Assembly: GCF_900187295.1 (NCBI RefSeq)
Contig: NZ_LT906473.1
Coordinates: 2,914,001-2,978,000, forward strand
Length of the DNA: 64,000 nt
Source: Corynebacterium cystitidis
GTDB lineage: Bacteria; Actinomycetota; Actinomycetes; Mycobacteriales; Mycobacteriaceae
Direction: 5' to 3'
Shown here: piece by piece, positions 6,535 through 16,918 of the stretch
Position numbering within the stretch: the stretch's first letter is position 1
Layout of the letters: each line of letters begins with the position of its first letter
Translations under genes and position numbers: made by a program
Notes under the pieces: model-generated
The model's database searches: none
What the model saw: the letters and a program-made list of their open reading frames with translations, nothing else
What the model was told of the DNA's origin: nothing

Positions 6535-7548
6535 ATGAAACGCGCCCGCCCTACCCTAAGACTTTTGCGAGAGGATCTGGGTGAGACGCGTTTCACTTAT
6601 CTTGCCGATCGCTGCGAAGAAGACCCTGCTCTGTTTTACGGGCTATCTGAACTCGATCACCCGATCCTCATCAAAGCCGCCGAGTGTTTTACCGGTGAAC
6701 CGGGGCAAGATCGGCATGAAGGCACCATTAAGTCAGCGACCCAATACACACTTTTTGAAATTAAGTCCTCACAATGGCGAGGTGGAGTGTGGAAAGACGA
6801 ATCTGGAACTGCTTGGGTCATTTCGGTGGGATTAGCCAAAGGCGGGCATAGGGATTACGACGATTTCTACAAACGCATCGAGCGTGACCACCAATCACCA
6901 GAAACTGCGGCAGTTATTCTTCCAAACGATACAGATCGGAAGCTTCTTCTAGCTGAGAAGGCGAATGCTGTCTATCTTGATTGGAAGCTGGACATTCAAC
7001 GCTTGGTTCTTGCAGGACTTCTATCGGCTTTAGATGGGCACCCGTCGCCGCAAGCAGTGCGTTTACCGGATGGGGAATATCCCAAAGTTCCGTCTTATGA
7101 ACGTGAAGTCCTTACTTTTAGAATCGAAGTGGATGAGACATCCCCTCTCGACGAAATCTCAATCCGCTTCAAACTACAACCTCGATGGTCCAGTTCGAAG
7201 TTAGGGTGGCAGCTGCAGGTTTTCGTGCTTAACGCGATCTATCCACCCCTTTATCGTTGGGATGCCCTGCCGAATTCGCTCTTTTACTGCTGTGAAGAAG
7301 AAGGCTTCTGGCGCAATCAGGCGAGAGAGCTTTCTGATTCCATCGACAAAAAAGAGGTTCGTCTGCTTGCCGAGGATCCACACGCACATTACCTGCATAA
7401 GGTAGACATTGAGGATTCCGCACAAACCGGCGAAGCGAAGCGCGCATTGTGTGGCACTTACGTGGTCAGTCATCGAGACACTGATGGTCTAGAACCATGC
7501 CCAGAGTGCGCCCAAGAGTATGCCCGCCTTAACAAAACAATTCCATAA
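6535..7548 (+). CDS. Unrecognised protein cotranscribed with the HTH gene
   Basis: A ~337-residue protein I do not recognise. The first two thirds are mixed charged and aromatic sequence without membrane segments. The C-terminus has a cysteine cluster, ALCGTYVV...EPCPECAQEY, that could bind zinc. ATG at 6535 (AGG 10 bases upstream) is preferred to GTG at 6529. Its tight linkage to an antitoxin-type HTH protein suggests a toxin or effector role in a two-gene module, but no catalytic motif is evident. Confidence 0.65.
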   Translation: MKRARPTLRLLREDLGETRFTYLADRCEEDPALFYGLSELDHPILIKAAECFTGEPGQDRHEGTIKSATQYTLFEIKSSQWRGGVWKDESGTAWVISVGLAKGGHRDYDDFYKRIERDHQSPETAAVILPNDTDRKLLLAEKANAVYLDWKLDIQRLVLAGLLSALDGHPSPQAVRLPDGEYPKVPSYEREVLTFRIEVDETSPLDEISIRFKLQPRWSSSKLGWQLQVFVLNAIYPPLYRWDALPNSLFYCCEEEGFWRNQARELSDSIDKKEVRLLAEDPHAHYLHKVDIEDSAQTGEAKRALCGTYVVSHRDTDGLEPCPECAQEYARLNKTIP

Positions 7549-7570
7549 CGCTTTCAGTACAATATCACCG

Positions 7571-7632
7571 ACAGGTCGATAAACACGGTGTTCGTTGTCA
7601 GGAAGAAATGCCCGATTTGTCAGCCGAAAAGA
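7571..7632. repeat. Dispersed palindromic element, copy 1 (diverged)
   Basis: The right arm CCCGATTTGTCAGCCGAAAAG and the spacer GGTGTTCGTTGTC match the copies at 7871 and 49271. The left arm (GGTCGATAAACACGG) is diverged. The element lies just downstream of the unrecognised gene and could act as a terminator. Confidence 0.55.
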
Positions 7633-7870
7633 GCACCTGCGGCGGGGTGGGGAACTAACTCGCCACGAGTTGGCTCAATTTAGTACGACGGATTCACTAT
7701 TGTAGAGAATTTCGTGGTTACGAGTAGGAATTGGAGTTTGGATATTAAGACGATGGTGGCGAAAAACCACCGGTGCTAGCACCAAGCAACACTGCCGGGT
7801 CTTGGTTAATCGGAGAGTTGTCGGATGGGGCAGCTGCGCGATTAGTCGGGGAGCCGCGTGCCGTAGCGCA
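7633..7870. other. Gap between two palindromic element copies
   Basis: I see no gene here. Short open frames lack ribosome binding sites and recognisable similarity. The stretch separates the accessory pair from the amidase gene. Confidence 0.5.
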
Positions 7871-7930
7871 CTTTTCGGCCGACAAATGCTGCGTTGCCCA
7901 GAGACAACAGCGGATTTGTCGACCGAAAAG
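7871..7930. repeat. Dispersed palindromic element, copy 2
   Basis: A 60-base near-perfect hairpin: CTTTTCGGCCGACAAATGCTG, then CGTTG-CCCAGAGA-CAAC, then AGCGGATTTGTCGACCGAAA. The arms are about 26 bases with few mismatches. Close copies occur at 7571 and 49271. It lies 50 bases beyond the amidase stop codon (minus strand), so it may terminate transcription there, but it also looks like a REP or MITE-type dispersed unit. Confidence 0.75.
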
Positions 7931-7980
7931 AGCGTCTCCCCTTCTGTGGCGGAATCCGGGGATTGGCCCGAGCCAACTTT

Positions 7981-9963
7981 CTAGTTCACGTTGATGTCGA
8001 TGGTGTTCTTCTCGGCGCTGTACAGGATGGACCCACCCTGGAAGTCCACGCGCACATCTCCGTTGTTAGCTGCGTACTGGTCGCTGACCGGCAAGCCCAG
8101 TGGGCCTAAGTCGAGGCCCTGCTGGAGCCATGCGTCGGCGATCTTACCGATCAGCGCGTGGACTTCACCCTGCTCAGGGTTGAACACCCCAATGCCGTCG
8201 TTGTAGAAGGCGTATTTTGCGCCACCCGCACCAGTAGCTGTGCCGTTCGCGGTGCCCAGCAATGGTTCGAGGGAGGACCAAAGGCTGGACAACTCGTCTT
8301 TGCCGGCGACCTGCAAGACGGCACCAATGTATGGGGTGATCTTATCTAGGGTGAGCCCTGGCAACATTTCGATCCCTGCGATCGAAGTTGTTTCGCCCGC
8401 TAGCGCGTTGTTTGCCAGGGCGACAGTCAGGATGACCGCGGCGAGCGTGCCGACGGTTGCCGCAATCGCCTCGGACTCGCCATTGAGCAGGCCGCCGATG
8501 GAGCTGGTGCCATTATTCGCGGGGTTGGCGGTATTGGCGGTGTTGGCGTTGTGCACCGTGGTTGTGGTGCCGTCAGCGGTGCGAGTGGTCTGGGTAGTGG
8601 CATTATCATTGGACTCCTTGTCGCCAGAGGAACCGAGAGCTGCGGACAGCTCACCCAAGGTCATGTCAGACTCGTAGTCCTTATCTGCCAGTGGATCCTT
8701 TGATAGAGAGTCGAACTTTTTCTTCGCGATAGTGCGGATGGTGCCCATCTGGTTATACAGGTGGGTGCCGGGGCAATCGTTGTAGTGGAAGTCGCGGTGC
8801 GCGTTAATATTGGGGAACATTGCGCCCTGGCCGTTGGAGTACTTGGATCCGGGGAAGGAGCCGGACATGCCCAGCCACGAGCTGCCGGTGGGGTCCTGGC
8901 CTTCCTGGGCAAGGCGCCAGCCCGCCAGCTCGCCGAGCGCGTTGATGGTGTCTTGGGTGGGGTAGGCGTTCATGTAGTTGCCCAGCACCGACACACCCCA
9001 GGTATTGTGGTTGAATCCGCCGACGTGGGCCCCCATGACATCACGGTCAAGGCCACCATAGCGGCCTTCATAAATATTGCCGTACTTATCTACCAGCGCG
9101 TTGTAGCCCACGTCGCCCCAGCCCAGGGTTGCGCCGTGGTAGGCCTGGATACCTCGCACAATGCCCGGAGCCTGGGCTTCAGAGTAGTTATTCGAGCCTG
9201 CTGTGTGGTGCACCGTGACAGTTTTGACTGGCGAGACAATGGTGGGGTTGCGCTGCAAATCGGTGCGTGCGCCCCAGCCTGCGCGGGTGATTACCGTGGG
9301 CATTCCCTCGTAGCTTGCAGGGGCAATGTTTTGTGCTGTGCCGGTTCCACCATCAATCATCACGATGTCAAAGTCAGTGACGTGGTTTGCTAGCCCGGTT
9401 GATTCAGCAACATCAGCAACATCAACAACATCAGCAACGGGCTGAATATCGCCGTGGTTGGTGGGCAAAGAATTGGCTCCACCCGCTGTCATGTCCACGT
9501 TGGACATGTTGACCTGCACGCGCGTAGTGGGCTCAATAAAAATCAGCTCGGTGCCGTTTCTGCCTGCGCCTTCCACCTCATACATGTGGTCCAATTCGTA
9601 CCATTCGGACCAAGAACCGTCTTCTCGTTCAGCGCGCACGAAAGCAGCGGTGTCGGTTTCGCCTTCCCAGGTCAGCGCGAACATGGAAAAAGGAGTGTCA
9701 TTAGTGAACTCTTTGACGGTGCGCTGGGCCTCTGGGCTTTCGCCTTGGCTTGGCACGGCGGGATCCTCAACAACGACGGATGTGCCCTGCGCGAGCGGCT
9801 GCGTCTGGTTCATCACTTCGACATTGGCACCGCCAAGCGACTGTGTTTTCATCACATAGTTCCCGCCGAACGCTGCGGTGATCGCTAGCGCTGCGGTGAC
9901 GAGAACGACCAATACTGGGTTGGACGTTGACGTGGACTGGGAAAGTCGGCGTCTTTGGATCAC
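7981..9963 (-). CDS. Secreted N-acetylmuramoyl-L-alanine amidase (PGRP) with C-terminal LGFP-like region
   Basis: A 660-residue exported peptidoglycan amidase. GTG at 9963 has AGGAG 7 bases upstream and is chosen over in-frame ATGs further upstream. A membrane/signal segment (PVLVVLVTAALAITAAFGG) follows a basic N-terminus. The PGRP/amidase-2 domain has zinc-type residues in VTVHHTAGS, HVGGFNHNTWGVSVLGNY and NAHRDFHYNDCPGTHLY. An Asn/Thr-rich linker leads to a C-terminal LGFP-like repeat (LGPLGLPVSDQY). A 9-bp tandem repeat (9404-9439) encodes an Ala-Asp-Val tract. It is divergent from glf, as M. tuberculosis Rv3811 lies near Rv3809c. Confidence 0.9.
   Translation of the reverse strand: MIQRRRLSQSTSTSNPVLVVLVTAALAITAAFGGNYVMKTQSLGGANVEVMNQTQPLAQGTSVVVEDPAVPSQGESPEAQRTVKEFTNDTPFSMFALTWEGETDTAAFVRAEREDGSWSEWYELDHMYEVEGAGRNGTELIFIEPTTRVQVNMSNVDMTAGGANSLPTNHGDIQPVADVVDVADVAESTGLANHVTDFDIVMIDGGTGTAQNIAPASYEGMPTVITRAGWGARTDLQRNPTIVSPVKTVTVHHTAGSNNYSEAQAPGIVRGIQAYHGATLGWGDVGYNALVDKYGNIYEGRYGGLDRDVMGAHVGGFNHNTWGVSVLGNYMNAYPTQDTINALGELAGWRLAQEGQDPTGSSWLGMSGSFPGSKYSNGQGAMFPNINAHRDFHYNDCPGTHLYNQMGTIRTIAKKKFDSLSKDPLADKDYESDMTLGELSAALGSSGDKESNDNATTQTTRTADGTTTTVHNANTANTANPANNGTSSIGGLLNGESEAIAATVGTLAAVILTVALANNALAGETTSIAGIEMLPGLTLDKITPYIGAVLQVAGKDELSSLWSSLEPLLGTANGTATGAGGAKYAFYNDGIGVFNPEQGEVHALIGKIADAWLQQGLDLGPLGLPVSDQYAANNGDVRVDFQGGSILYSAEKNTIDINVN
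9404..9439. repeat. 9-bp tandem repeat, four units, inside the amidase gene
   Basis: TCAGCAACA is repeated four times with one variant unit, encoding an in-frame Val-Ala-Asp repeat (VADVVDVADVAES) between the N-terminal domain and the amidase domain. Unit gain or loss would keep the frame. Confidence 0.7.
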
Positions 9964-10161
9964 GGTAAAGCTCCTGAGAAAATTGTTGCTGGTGTTATTG
10001 CAATAGACCACCATGCATTCTAGGTGATAAATGTGACAATTGGTAGTGTTGTGGCAAGTGTTGCAAGAGTTTTTGTTCCGGGTTCGCTCCACCAGCCATT
10101 CCCTTCACCCATTGGAACCGTGTCAGCTCGGTGAAACCGGCCCCGGTTCGCTAGCCTTTAA

Positions 10162-11355
<1,194 letters not shown>

Positions 11356-12042
11356 GGCGGTGGTGCTTAGGGGTGATGCTTGGGCTGTTGTTTGGCTCAG
11401 GCTTGGGGAGGTGGGGTGTCCCGAAAAACTGGGTCATCTGACGGAAGATGGAGCCACAGCATGCGGTGATGGTTAATTTCCGCTCGCCAACCACCTTCCA
11501 CGAAAACGATGTATCCACTTCGCGTGTAGATCTGCACAACCTGATCCGTTTGCTGAATAAACGCTTGAGCAGCGTGTTCTGCGGGCCTGGCCTGTGGGTG
11601 CAGGGGCGTGACCACGATTGGCTTCCACATGCCTCACGTCAGGTGGGGTCAGTGACATTGATGGGCACAATATGGTGCTGCGGATCGGCAGTAAAGCTAC
11701 TGCGTCTGGGTTTGTGGGGCGGATGCGCTACGTGTTCGAGGGTGATTCGGCCACTGTGTTCACAGCGCTGCCGCGGAGGTTGCGGCACTGCGCGATGAGC
11801 GCTACCAGTGACTGATCCAAAAGGGCATTGATAACTAATCTGACACCGTTCCGCGCGATCTGGCCATCACCACACCCCCTCAAAATTCACGCTCTTAACA
11901 GGTGATCTTGACAAATGAAACTTCGTCTCCTTCAAAGATCAATCGGGTGAAAATAACTGATGCGGCTCAATCGCAGGGCATAGGCTGCGTTTCAAGCTCG
12001 ATTTAATCGGGAGGGAATGCTTTTCGTTGAAGTAAGAAGAGT
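11356..12042. other. Gap downstream of glf with decayed coding fragments
   Basis: No intact gene is seen. Plus-strand frames give plausible but broken peptide segments (DIDGHNMVLRIG near 11.66 kb; AEVAALRDERYQ ending at 11811 in a shifted frame, followed by LIQKGIDN). This suggests a frameshifted gene remnant of unknown family. It marks the left edge of the accessory island. Confidence 0.4.
11618..11841 (+). pseudogene. Frameshifted gene remnant of unknown family
   Basis: One frame encodes DIDGHNMVLRIGSKATASGF and then VGRMRYVFEGDSA. After a frame change near 11.75 kb the sequence continues AAAEVAALRDERYQ, stop, LIQKGIDN, stop. The protein-like composition across a frame change suggests decay of a real gene, but I cannot name the family and chance open frames are possible. 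Confidence 0.25.
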
Positions 12043-12240
12043 CTAATTAGTTGAGTCCCGACGCACATCGTGGGAATCCTTCTTGAACTTTCGGAACTGC
12101 CAGTAGCCCAGAAGAATGACTATCGCGCCCACTAGGATTGTCGCTGGCCAAGGGTTGGCTACACCGACGAGTACAAGGACGGTGAAGGTGGCGGCGGCAC
12201 CGAGGAGCCCGGTTAGCCCTATAGCAAAGAGCGGGTTCAT
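12043..12240 (-). CDS. Small membrane protein, unknown
   Basis: A 65-residue protein with two predicted membrane helices (FAIGLTGLLGAAATFTVLVLV and PATILVGAIVILLGYW) and a charged tail (FRKFKKDSHDVRRDSTN). There is no strong ribosome binding site, only GAGAAAAG about 10 bases upstream. It is the first gene after glf in the accessory region. No function can be assigned. Confidence 0.5.
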   Translation of the reverse strand: MNPLFAIGLTGLLGAAATFTVLVLVGVANPWPATILVGAIVILLGYWQFRKFKKDSHDVRRDSTN

Positions 12241-12413
12241 GAGGGTAGTCTTTTCTCGATGGCTAGGCGGCGTGCAAGCGTGTCTCCTTTTCTCGCAAAT
12301 TCTACTCGATCCGCACCGTTCCTATGTCCAAGGGTGAGGCTATGCTCGAAGCGAATCAGCGAAGGAGGTGGGTCGGTGATCCCTACCTGGCAGAGTGAAA
12401 CGATTTATGCCGC

Positions 12414-15400
12414 TCAGTGAAGTCCGCGCCGGAAGCGTTCTGCGCCTTCATCATGCCGTCGTGCTTCGTTTTCGTACGAGATAGCGATTTTCCTAAACAA
12501 ACTAGCCACTCGAGGAGCAATGTCGGCGAATGCACTGGCTTTGGCTCGATAGTCCGCAGCAAGCGTGAGCTCCTGATCGCCGCCGTCTTCCAAGCCGCGA
12601 CTAGTAGCTCCACGACTATTAAGGATATAGAGGTACAAGCCGGATTCAATGTGATCAAGCTGCACTTCTTCAATGAGATTTCGGACGACGTTTCCCGGCC
12701 AGGTGCCGTCGGCGTCTGGTGGGGTGTGGCCGAGAACCTGACCGATCTGCCGCAGGCCGACCTCGGTCCGGCCTCGTTCGTCCAGGAGCTCTCTAGCGTG
12801 ATCAAGCCAAGCTCGAAGTACCTCGGCATTCATGACGCCATCAACGAGGCCGGGTGGTGTGTCCCATGTATTGAGCAGGTGGTACGCATTGCTTACTAGG
12901 GAAGCGTCAGGTTGTTCTTCGTCACTAGACTGCTCGGTACTTTCTTCGTCTTCCCCGCTCGTCCGGGCACGGTAAACAGTGCACACGAGCTCGACGAATT
13001 TTTCAGGGTCATCAGCTAAACTTTCGGATAGCGCTGGGACTCTCGCATCATAACCGAGGGCTGGCAGGTATGACCATTGGAGTCGAGCAAGATAGCCAGG
13101 CTCAAGGTGCTCGCGCATAGCTTCGAGGTAGGCGAAGAGCTGTTGGAAGTCATAGGACGATAGATCACGGGCAGCAGCCGATTGAGCTTGATCTGCCAGG
13201 AACCCGTCCAGTGCTCGCACAATGAGTTCCGCTAGCCAGGGGTGCGAACCGGCCTCGTCGTGGGTGTACATGCTCATGAGATGCACAACGTCGGCGTGGC
13301 GGCCAACCCGGATCAAGTGATCAGCAATCTCGTCGACCTTGTCAATGTTTTGCCCCAAACCGATTGTCTGGAATGTCATCCAGTACCTGGCCTCAAGGTC
13401 CGGGTCCGCAGCAGCCAAAGCCCACGCCTCCGGCAGGTTGTCGCGAGCGACAAGCAGGAGTCGAGCACGTTGATCAACCGTGAGGTCGTCCCGTTTGAGG
13501 AAGTCTGTGATGAGCTCGAAACCATCTAAGGCGTAACGGGCTGAGAAGTACGACATCGCGGTGCTGGCGAGATCCTGGTCGTCAGATGCTAGCCAACTAA
13601 GTAATTCGTCGTCATGTGACGAGCCGACGTCGGCCAGAGCAAAACCAACAGACCTATGCACCGTCCCGTCTTGTGCAAGTCTCGTGATGGCATCGAATCC
13701 CCCCTCGGCTTCGATCTCTTTTATGGCTTCGATGCGTTGACGTTCGAGTTCGCGCTTAAAGGTTTCGTAGTCCTCTCGCCGGTTAGCACGGCCATACGGG
13801 TTCCCTGATTGAAAGAGTCCGACCAGTCGGACATACGCTGACCTTGGCTGGTAGCGCGCTGCTAACGCCTCGAGCTTGCCGAGCTCCTCGTCGGGAAGCA
13901 CCCACGAAGCATCCGGAAATTCGCGATGCTGGTCAATAATAGCCACAAGTGCTCGCCACACCGTGTCTCGAAAGTCAGCCGCAAGCTGCGGTTGATCGGC
14001 CATCGAATCGAGAGCATCCACCACTCGCGCCCGGTCTGCTGGTGGCAACTCTGCCGTGTGAGAAAGGATCGTTGACCAGCGCTGCGCATCCTCACTAGCA
14101 TCTTCAATGCAACGCTCTACCGCTGCGGTCGTCATCTTCCAGAATTCGCCGTATGTCACAGATAGTTTGTCTGGCTTCCAAGTTCGGAACGCGGGTGTGT
14201 TAATCGGGAAATGTGTCTCGTGCCGCTTAGGAAGCATGCTGCACTCCAACTTCCAGGCGACGCCAGGGTGTCTTCGGCGCAACTCGTCGAGGACAAAAAG
14301 TCGACGATCAGAATCGACAGAGCTATCTGGATGCCAGGGGCGGAATATCGCAGCCAAAGAGGCCGCAGGACGGTTGGCAATCCGACCACCCGGATCGATC
14401 TCGTCAAGCTGTGCCAGGAGGTAGACCGCACGCGCGAAATGATCAGAGGACCAGGACACGCACTCGAGCGCCCACAGCAGGTTGCTGTGAGGAGTTCCGC
14501 CCGAGAAGATTCCCGATTTGTCGGCGTTGTCCTGGAACATAGTGGCCAATAGGGGAGCATCGCCCGCTGTTGCTGCGCTGACCGCATCGAGGAAGTTGTC
14601 CGGCCCAGCCTCAGCGAGGAGGGGCAAGATGTCAGCTAGTGATTGCCACGCTTCTCCGGTGTCATCTATCGACGCCCATTCGAGTAGCTTCCGAACCATA
14701 TAGTTTGCGAAGTCTGCCCCTGATGCTCCACCCGAACAGACGACATTTTCGCCGTATATTCCCAAGAGGGCAAGCGACTGAGCGAGGCCACGGCGGAGGT
14801 TTCCGGAGTAGCGACGGGTTTTGCCATCAATCGATGCTCTCCACCGCTGGTCCCGCGGTAGCTCGAGGGCCGGATCGTGCTCTTTGAGCACCATCTCAAC
14901 GATGTTCTCGAACCGCTTTAGATCCTCGTGAGTCAGCTTCCGCACCAACAGCATCCAAGCATCCACCGGTGAGACAAGATGCCAAGTTTCGCCTGTGCGG
15001 ATTACCAGAGGGTCGGTAGGATTGCCGGCTCCTTCTGTGATCGCCTCTCTAAACGACTCGTAGTCGGTTCCTGTGAGCTCCTCAAGGATCGAACGATCCT
15101 CTTCTGTATTGTCTCTCCAGGAGCCAGCCAACAGGATTGATCGGACGTTTCGGGACGGACTATCAGCCCAGTTCGGTCGATGTAGGACGGGCTTTACCGC
15201 CAAGCATCGCCGCATGGCGGTCAAGCTTCGCCGTGCGAGCCTACCGAGTTTGTCGGCCCTATCTTTATCTGTGACTCCGGCGCTAGTCAGCGCGACTGCT
15301 GCCTCAGCAGAATCCAACGCTGGAAGTGTGATGTCGGCACCTTCGTTAGAGAAAACCGGCACACAGAAGTTATGCACAGTACCGGTGGGGATCTCGTTTG

Positions 15401-16229
15401 CCAACTCGGACCTGCGAGGGACCAAGACGAGCGGTTGGGACGAGGTTGTCAACTGCCTCCATGTAGATATGTCGTCGACGAATGCGAGCCGTGCGAGCAT
15501 CTGGCTGCTGCCCTGGTTATCCAGGCTGACGGCGATAGCAGCGATGAAGGCGCACACTTCTTCCGGCGATGCGCCAGCAATCGTAGTAACGGAACCGGAA
15601 GAACCAAGCTGGGTTTCAAGTTTTTTCGCAATGTCAGTTCGACCGGCGAGCACAACTTCCGGTATTAATTTTGGATTCGTTTGCGCTGCCCAATTTCGCC
15701 ACCAAGTCAGACCGGTGCGAAGCCCGTATGGAGAAAGCCCCAGTTCTTCCGACAGCCACGCCCATGTAATTGGGGCGGACTCAAGCCAGGTCTCGATATC
15801 ATCAAGCCCGTAAGCCTTGACGTCTTTCCAGACCTGATCGTTTCGCTTATTTGTAGCCCACTTTTCCCTTGCCGTCCAAGGGCGCAGGATCACTTCGATA
15901 TAGGTGCATTCAGCGGTCGGTGTGCCGTCTGGAGTGTCTATTCGCTTAGAATAGTCCTCATCGGCTTTCCTGTTGGGGTTGGAATTAACCGACAGCTCCC
16001 ATACCGACAAACCACCTGGAACCCAAGTCGTCGCTTCGGTTGCCCGAACAACACCGTCCCAATCCCCGGCCGCCACTCCATCGCCTGCGGGCATACCTAG
16101 CTGGACTAACCCCGGTGTCGTTTCGAGGATGAGACGACGAACCAGACGCGGGAGTTCAGACTCTGAATGACGAGAATCGGCCCAGTTCTTCAGCCTACTT
16201 CGGTCAATATAGCCTGCTCTAGTCCTCAC
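12414..16229 (-). CDS. 1271-residue putative nuclease/STAND-like defence protein
   Basis: GTG at 16229 has GGAGG 8 bases upstream. Residues 1-130 look like a PD-(D/E)XK-type domain: DWDGVV (56-61), then LSVWELS (75-80) and NRKADEDYSKR (86-96), i.e. D...E-x-S with a displaced Lys. Residues ~190-340 resemble an NTPase: VLAGRTDIAKKLE, a Walker-A-like turn lacking GKT (TTIAGASPEEV, 215-225), and a hydrophobic strand ending VDD (251-253). The remaining ~900 residues are helical and repeat-like, as in STAND sensors. It neighbours a type ISP restriction enzyme on the same strand. An antiphage role is inferred; I know no characterised homologue. Confidence 0.65.
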   Translation of the reverse strand: MRTRAGYIDRSRLKNWADSRHSESELPRLVRRLILETTPGLVQLGMPAGDGVAAGDWDGVVRATEATTWVPGGLSVWELSVNSNPNRKADEDYSKRIDTPDGTPTAECTYIEVILRPWTAREKWATNKRNDQVWKDVKAYGLDDIETWLESAPITWAWLSEELGLSPYGLRTGLTWWRNWAAQTNPKLIPEVVLAGRTDIAKKLETQLGSSGSVTTIAGASPEEVCAFIAAIAVSLDNQGSSQMLARLAFVDDISTWRQLTTSSQPLVLVPRRSELANEIPTGTVHNFCVPVFSNEGADITLPALDSAEAAVALTSAGVTDKDRADKLGRLARRSLTAMRRCLAVKPVLHRPNWADSPSRNVRSILLAGSWRDNTEEDRSILEELTGTDYESFREAITEGAGNPTDPLVIRTGETWHLVSPVDAWMLLVRKLTHEDLKRFENIVEMVLKEHDPALELPRDQRWRASIDGKTRRYSGNLRRGLAQSLALLGIYGENVVCSGGASGADFANYMVRKLLEWASIDDTGEAWQSLADILPLLAEAGPDNFLDAVSAATAGDAPLLATMFQDNADKSGIFSGGTPHSNLLWALECVSWSSDHFARAVYLLAQLDEIDPGGRIANRPAASLAAIFRPWHPDSSVDSDRRLFVLDELRRRHPGVAWKLECSMLPKRHETHFPINTPAFRTWKPDKLSVTYGEFWKMTTAAVERCIEDASEDAQRWSTILSHTAELPPADRARVVDALDSMADQPQLAADFRDTVWRALVAIIDQHREFPDASWVLPDEELGKLEALAARYQPRSAYVRLVGLFQSGNPYGRANRREDYETFKRELERQRIEAIKEIEAEGGFDAITRLAQDGTVHRSVGFALADVGSSHDDELLSWLASDDQDLASTAMSYFSARYALDGFELITDFLKRDDLTVDQRARLLLVARDNLPEAWALAAADPDLEARYWMTFQTIGLGQNIDKVDEIADHLIRVGRHADVVHLMSMYTHDEAGSHPWLAELIVRALDGFLADQAQSAAARDLSSYDFQQLFAYLEAMREHLEPGYLARLQWSYLPALGYDARVPALSESLADDPEKFVELVCTVYRARTSGEDEESTEQSSDEEQPDASLVSNAYHLLNTWDTPPGLVDGVMNAEVLRAWLDHARELLDERGRTEVGLRQIGQVLGHTPPDADGTWPGNVVRNLIEEVQLDHIESGLYLYILNSRGATSRGLEDGGDQELTLAADYRAKASAFADIAPRVASLFRKIAISYENEARRHDEGAERFRRGLH

Positions 16230-16918
16230 GGGATATGCCTCCGGTCGCGCAAATTACTCCTCATTAACTACGGTCGTCCAGATCTAGCTCATGAGAATCT
16301 TACGAAAAAACGATTCCCTTTACATGAACGCGCAGTCCCCAATTAAACGAAATTAGGAGGGTAATTACGGCAGAGCACCATATGGTTGAACTGGACCACC
16401 ACGTTTCACATAGTTATAATCTTACAGCGCTCAGTCACGCTCTGAGCCACCGGATGAAGATTTGGATATTGCTGTGCATAATTATTGGGCCGGAAAATTA
16501 GATATCTATGGCGTGCTAACTCGACACCCTGAGACACAGACTGTTGGGAGAATTGACGCCCGGCGGATGCGAATTGTCGACACTTCGTTTCTGTAGTCCC
16601 GTGGGTGAGGAATCTGGAGTGACGCGAAAATTAACGGCGCGACGCTTGACCAGCTGATGAACGCCATTCGGGACTAAGACTTGACTGGGGAAGAGATAGG
16701 ACTTCCCAGGCCTGCGCCAGTTCGCCTACAAAACTAGGACCGGCCTTGGACTTCCGCCGAGGTGGATAGCGGTACCGGTCGTGACGTGACTTTCGTACGT
16801 CGCTTCTAGCTTGCAGGCAACCAGTTAGCTGCGCAGCCAGTGACCTTCCGTTAGCTTTGCTCATGCAGTCGCCCCGGGTAAGCGTTCACGCGGTACACCG
16901 CATGTTCCTTCGGGGGTT
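16230..16918. other. Gap between the 1271-residue gene and the type ISP gene
   Basis: No intact gene. A plus-strand frame with two in-frame stops (16435-16677) looks like a gene remnant and is listed separately. The promoter of the 1271-residue gene must lie here because the two large genes are not tightly linked. Confidence 0.5.
16435..16677 (+). pseudogene. Possible nonsense-interrupted gene remnant
   Basis: One frame reads SEPPDEDLDIAVHNYWAGKL and on to DIYGVLTRHPETQ..., a TAG, three residues, a TGA, then GIWSDAKINGATLDQLMNAI and a TAA. The composition is protein-like and the frame is constant across two stops, but there is no start and no family is recognised. Confidence 0.3.

Noticed and set aside
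11397..11630. Small minus-strand gene downstream of glf
   Set aside because: No ribosome site, no recognisable similarity and overlapped by other equally weak frames.
16631..16864. 77-codon minus-strand frame upstream of the 1271-residue gene
   Set aside because: No ribosome site and no similarity; it is antisense to the decayed plus-strand frame.
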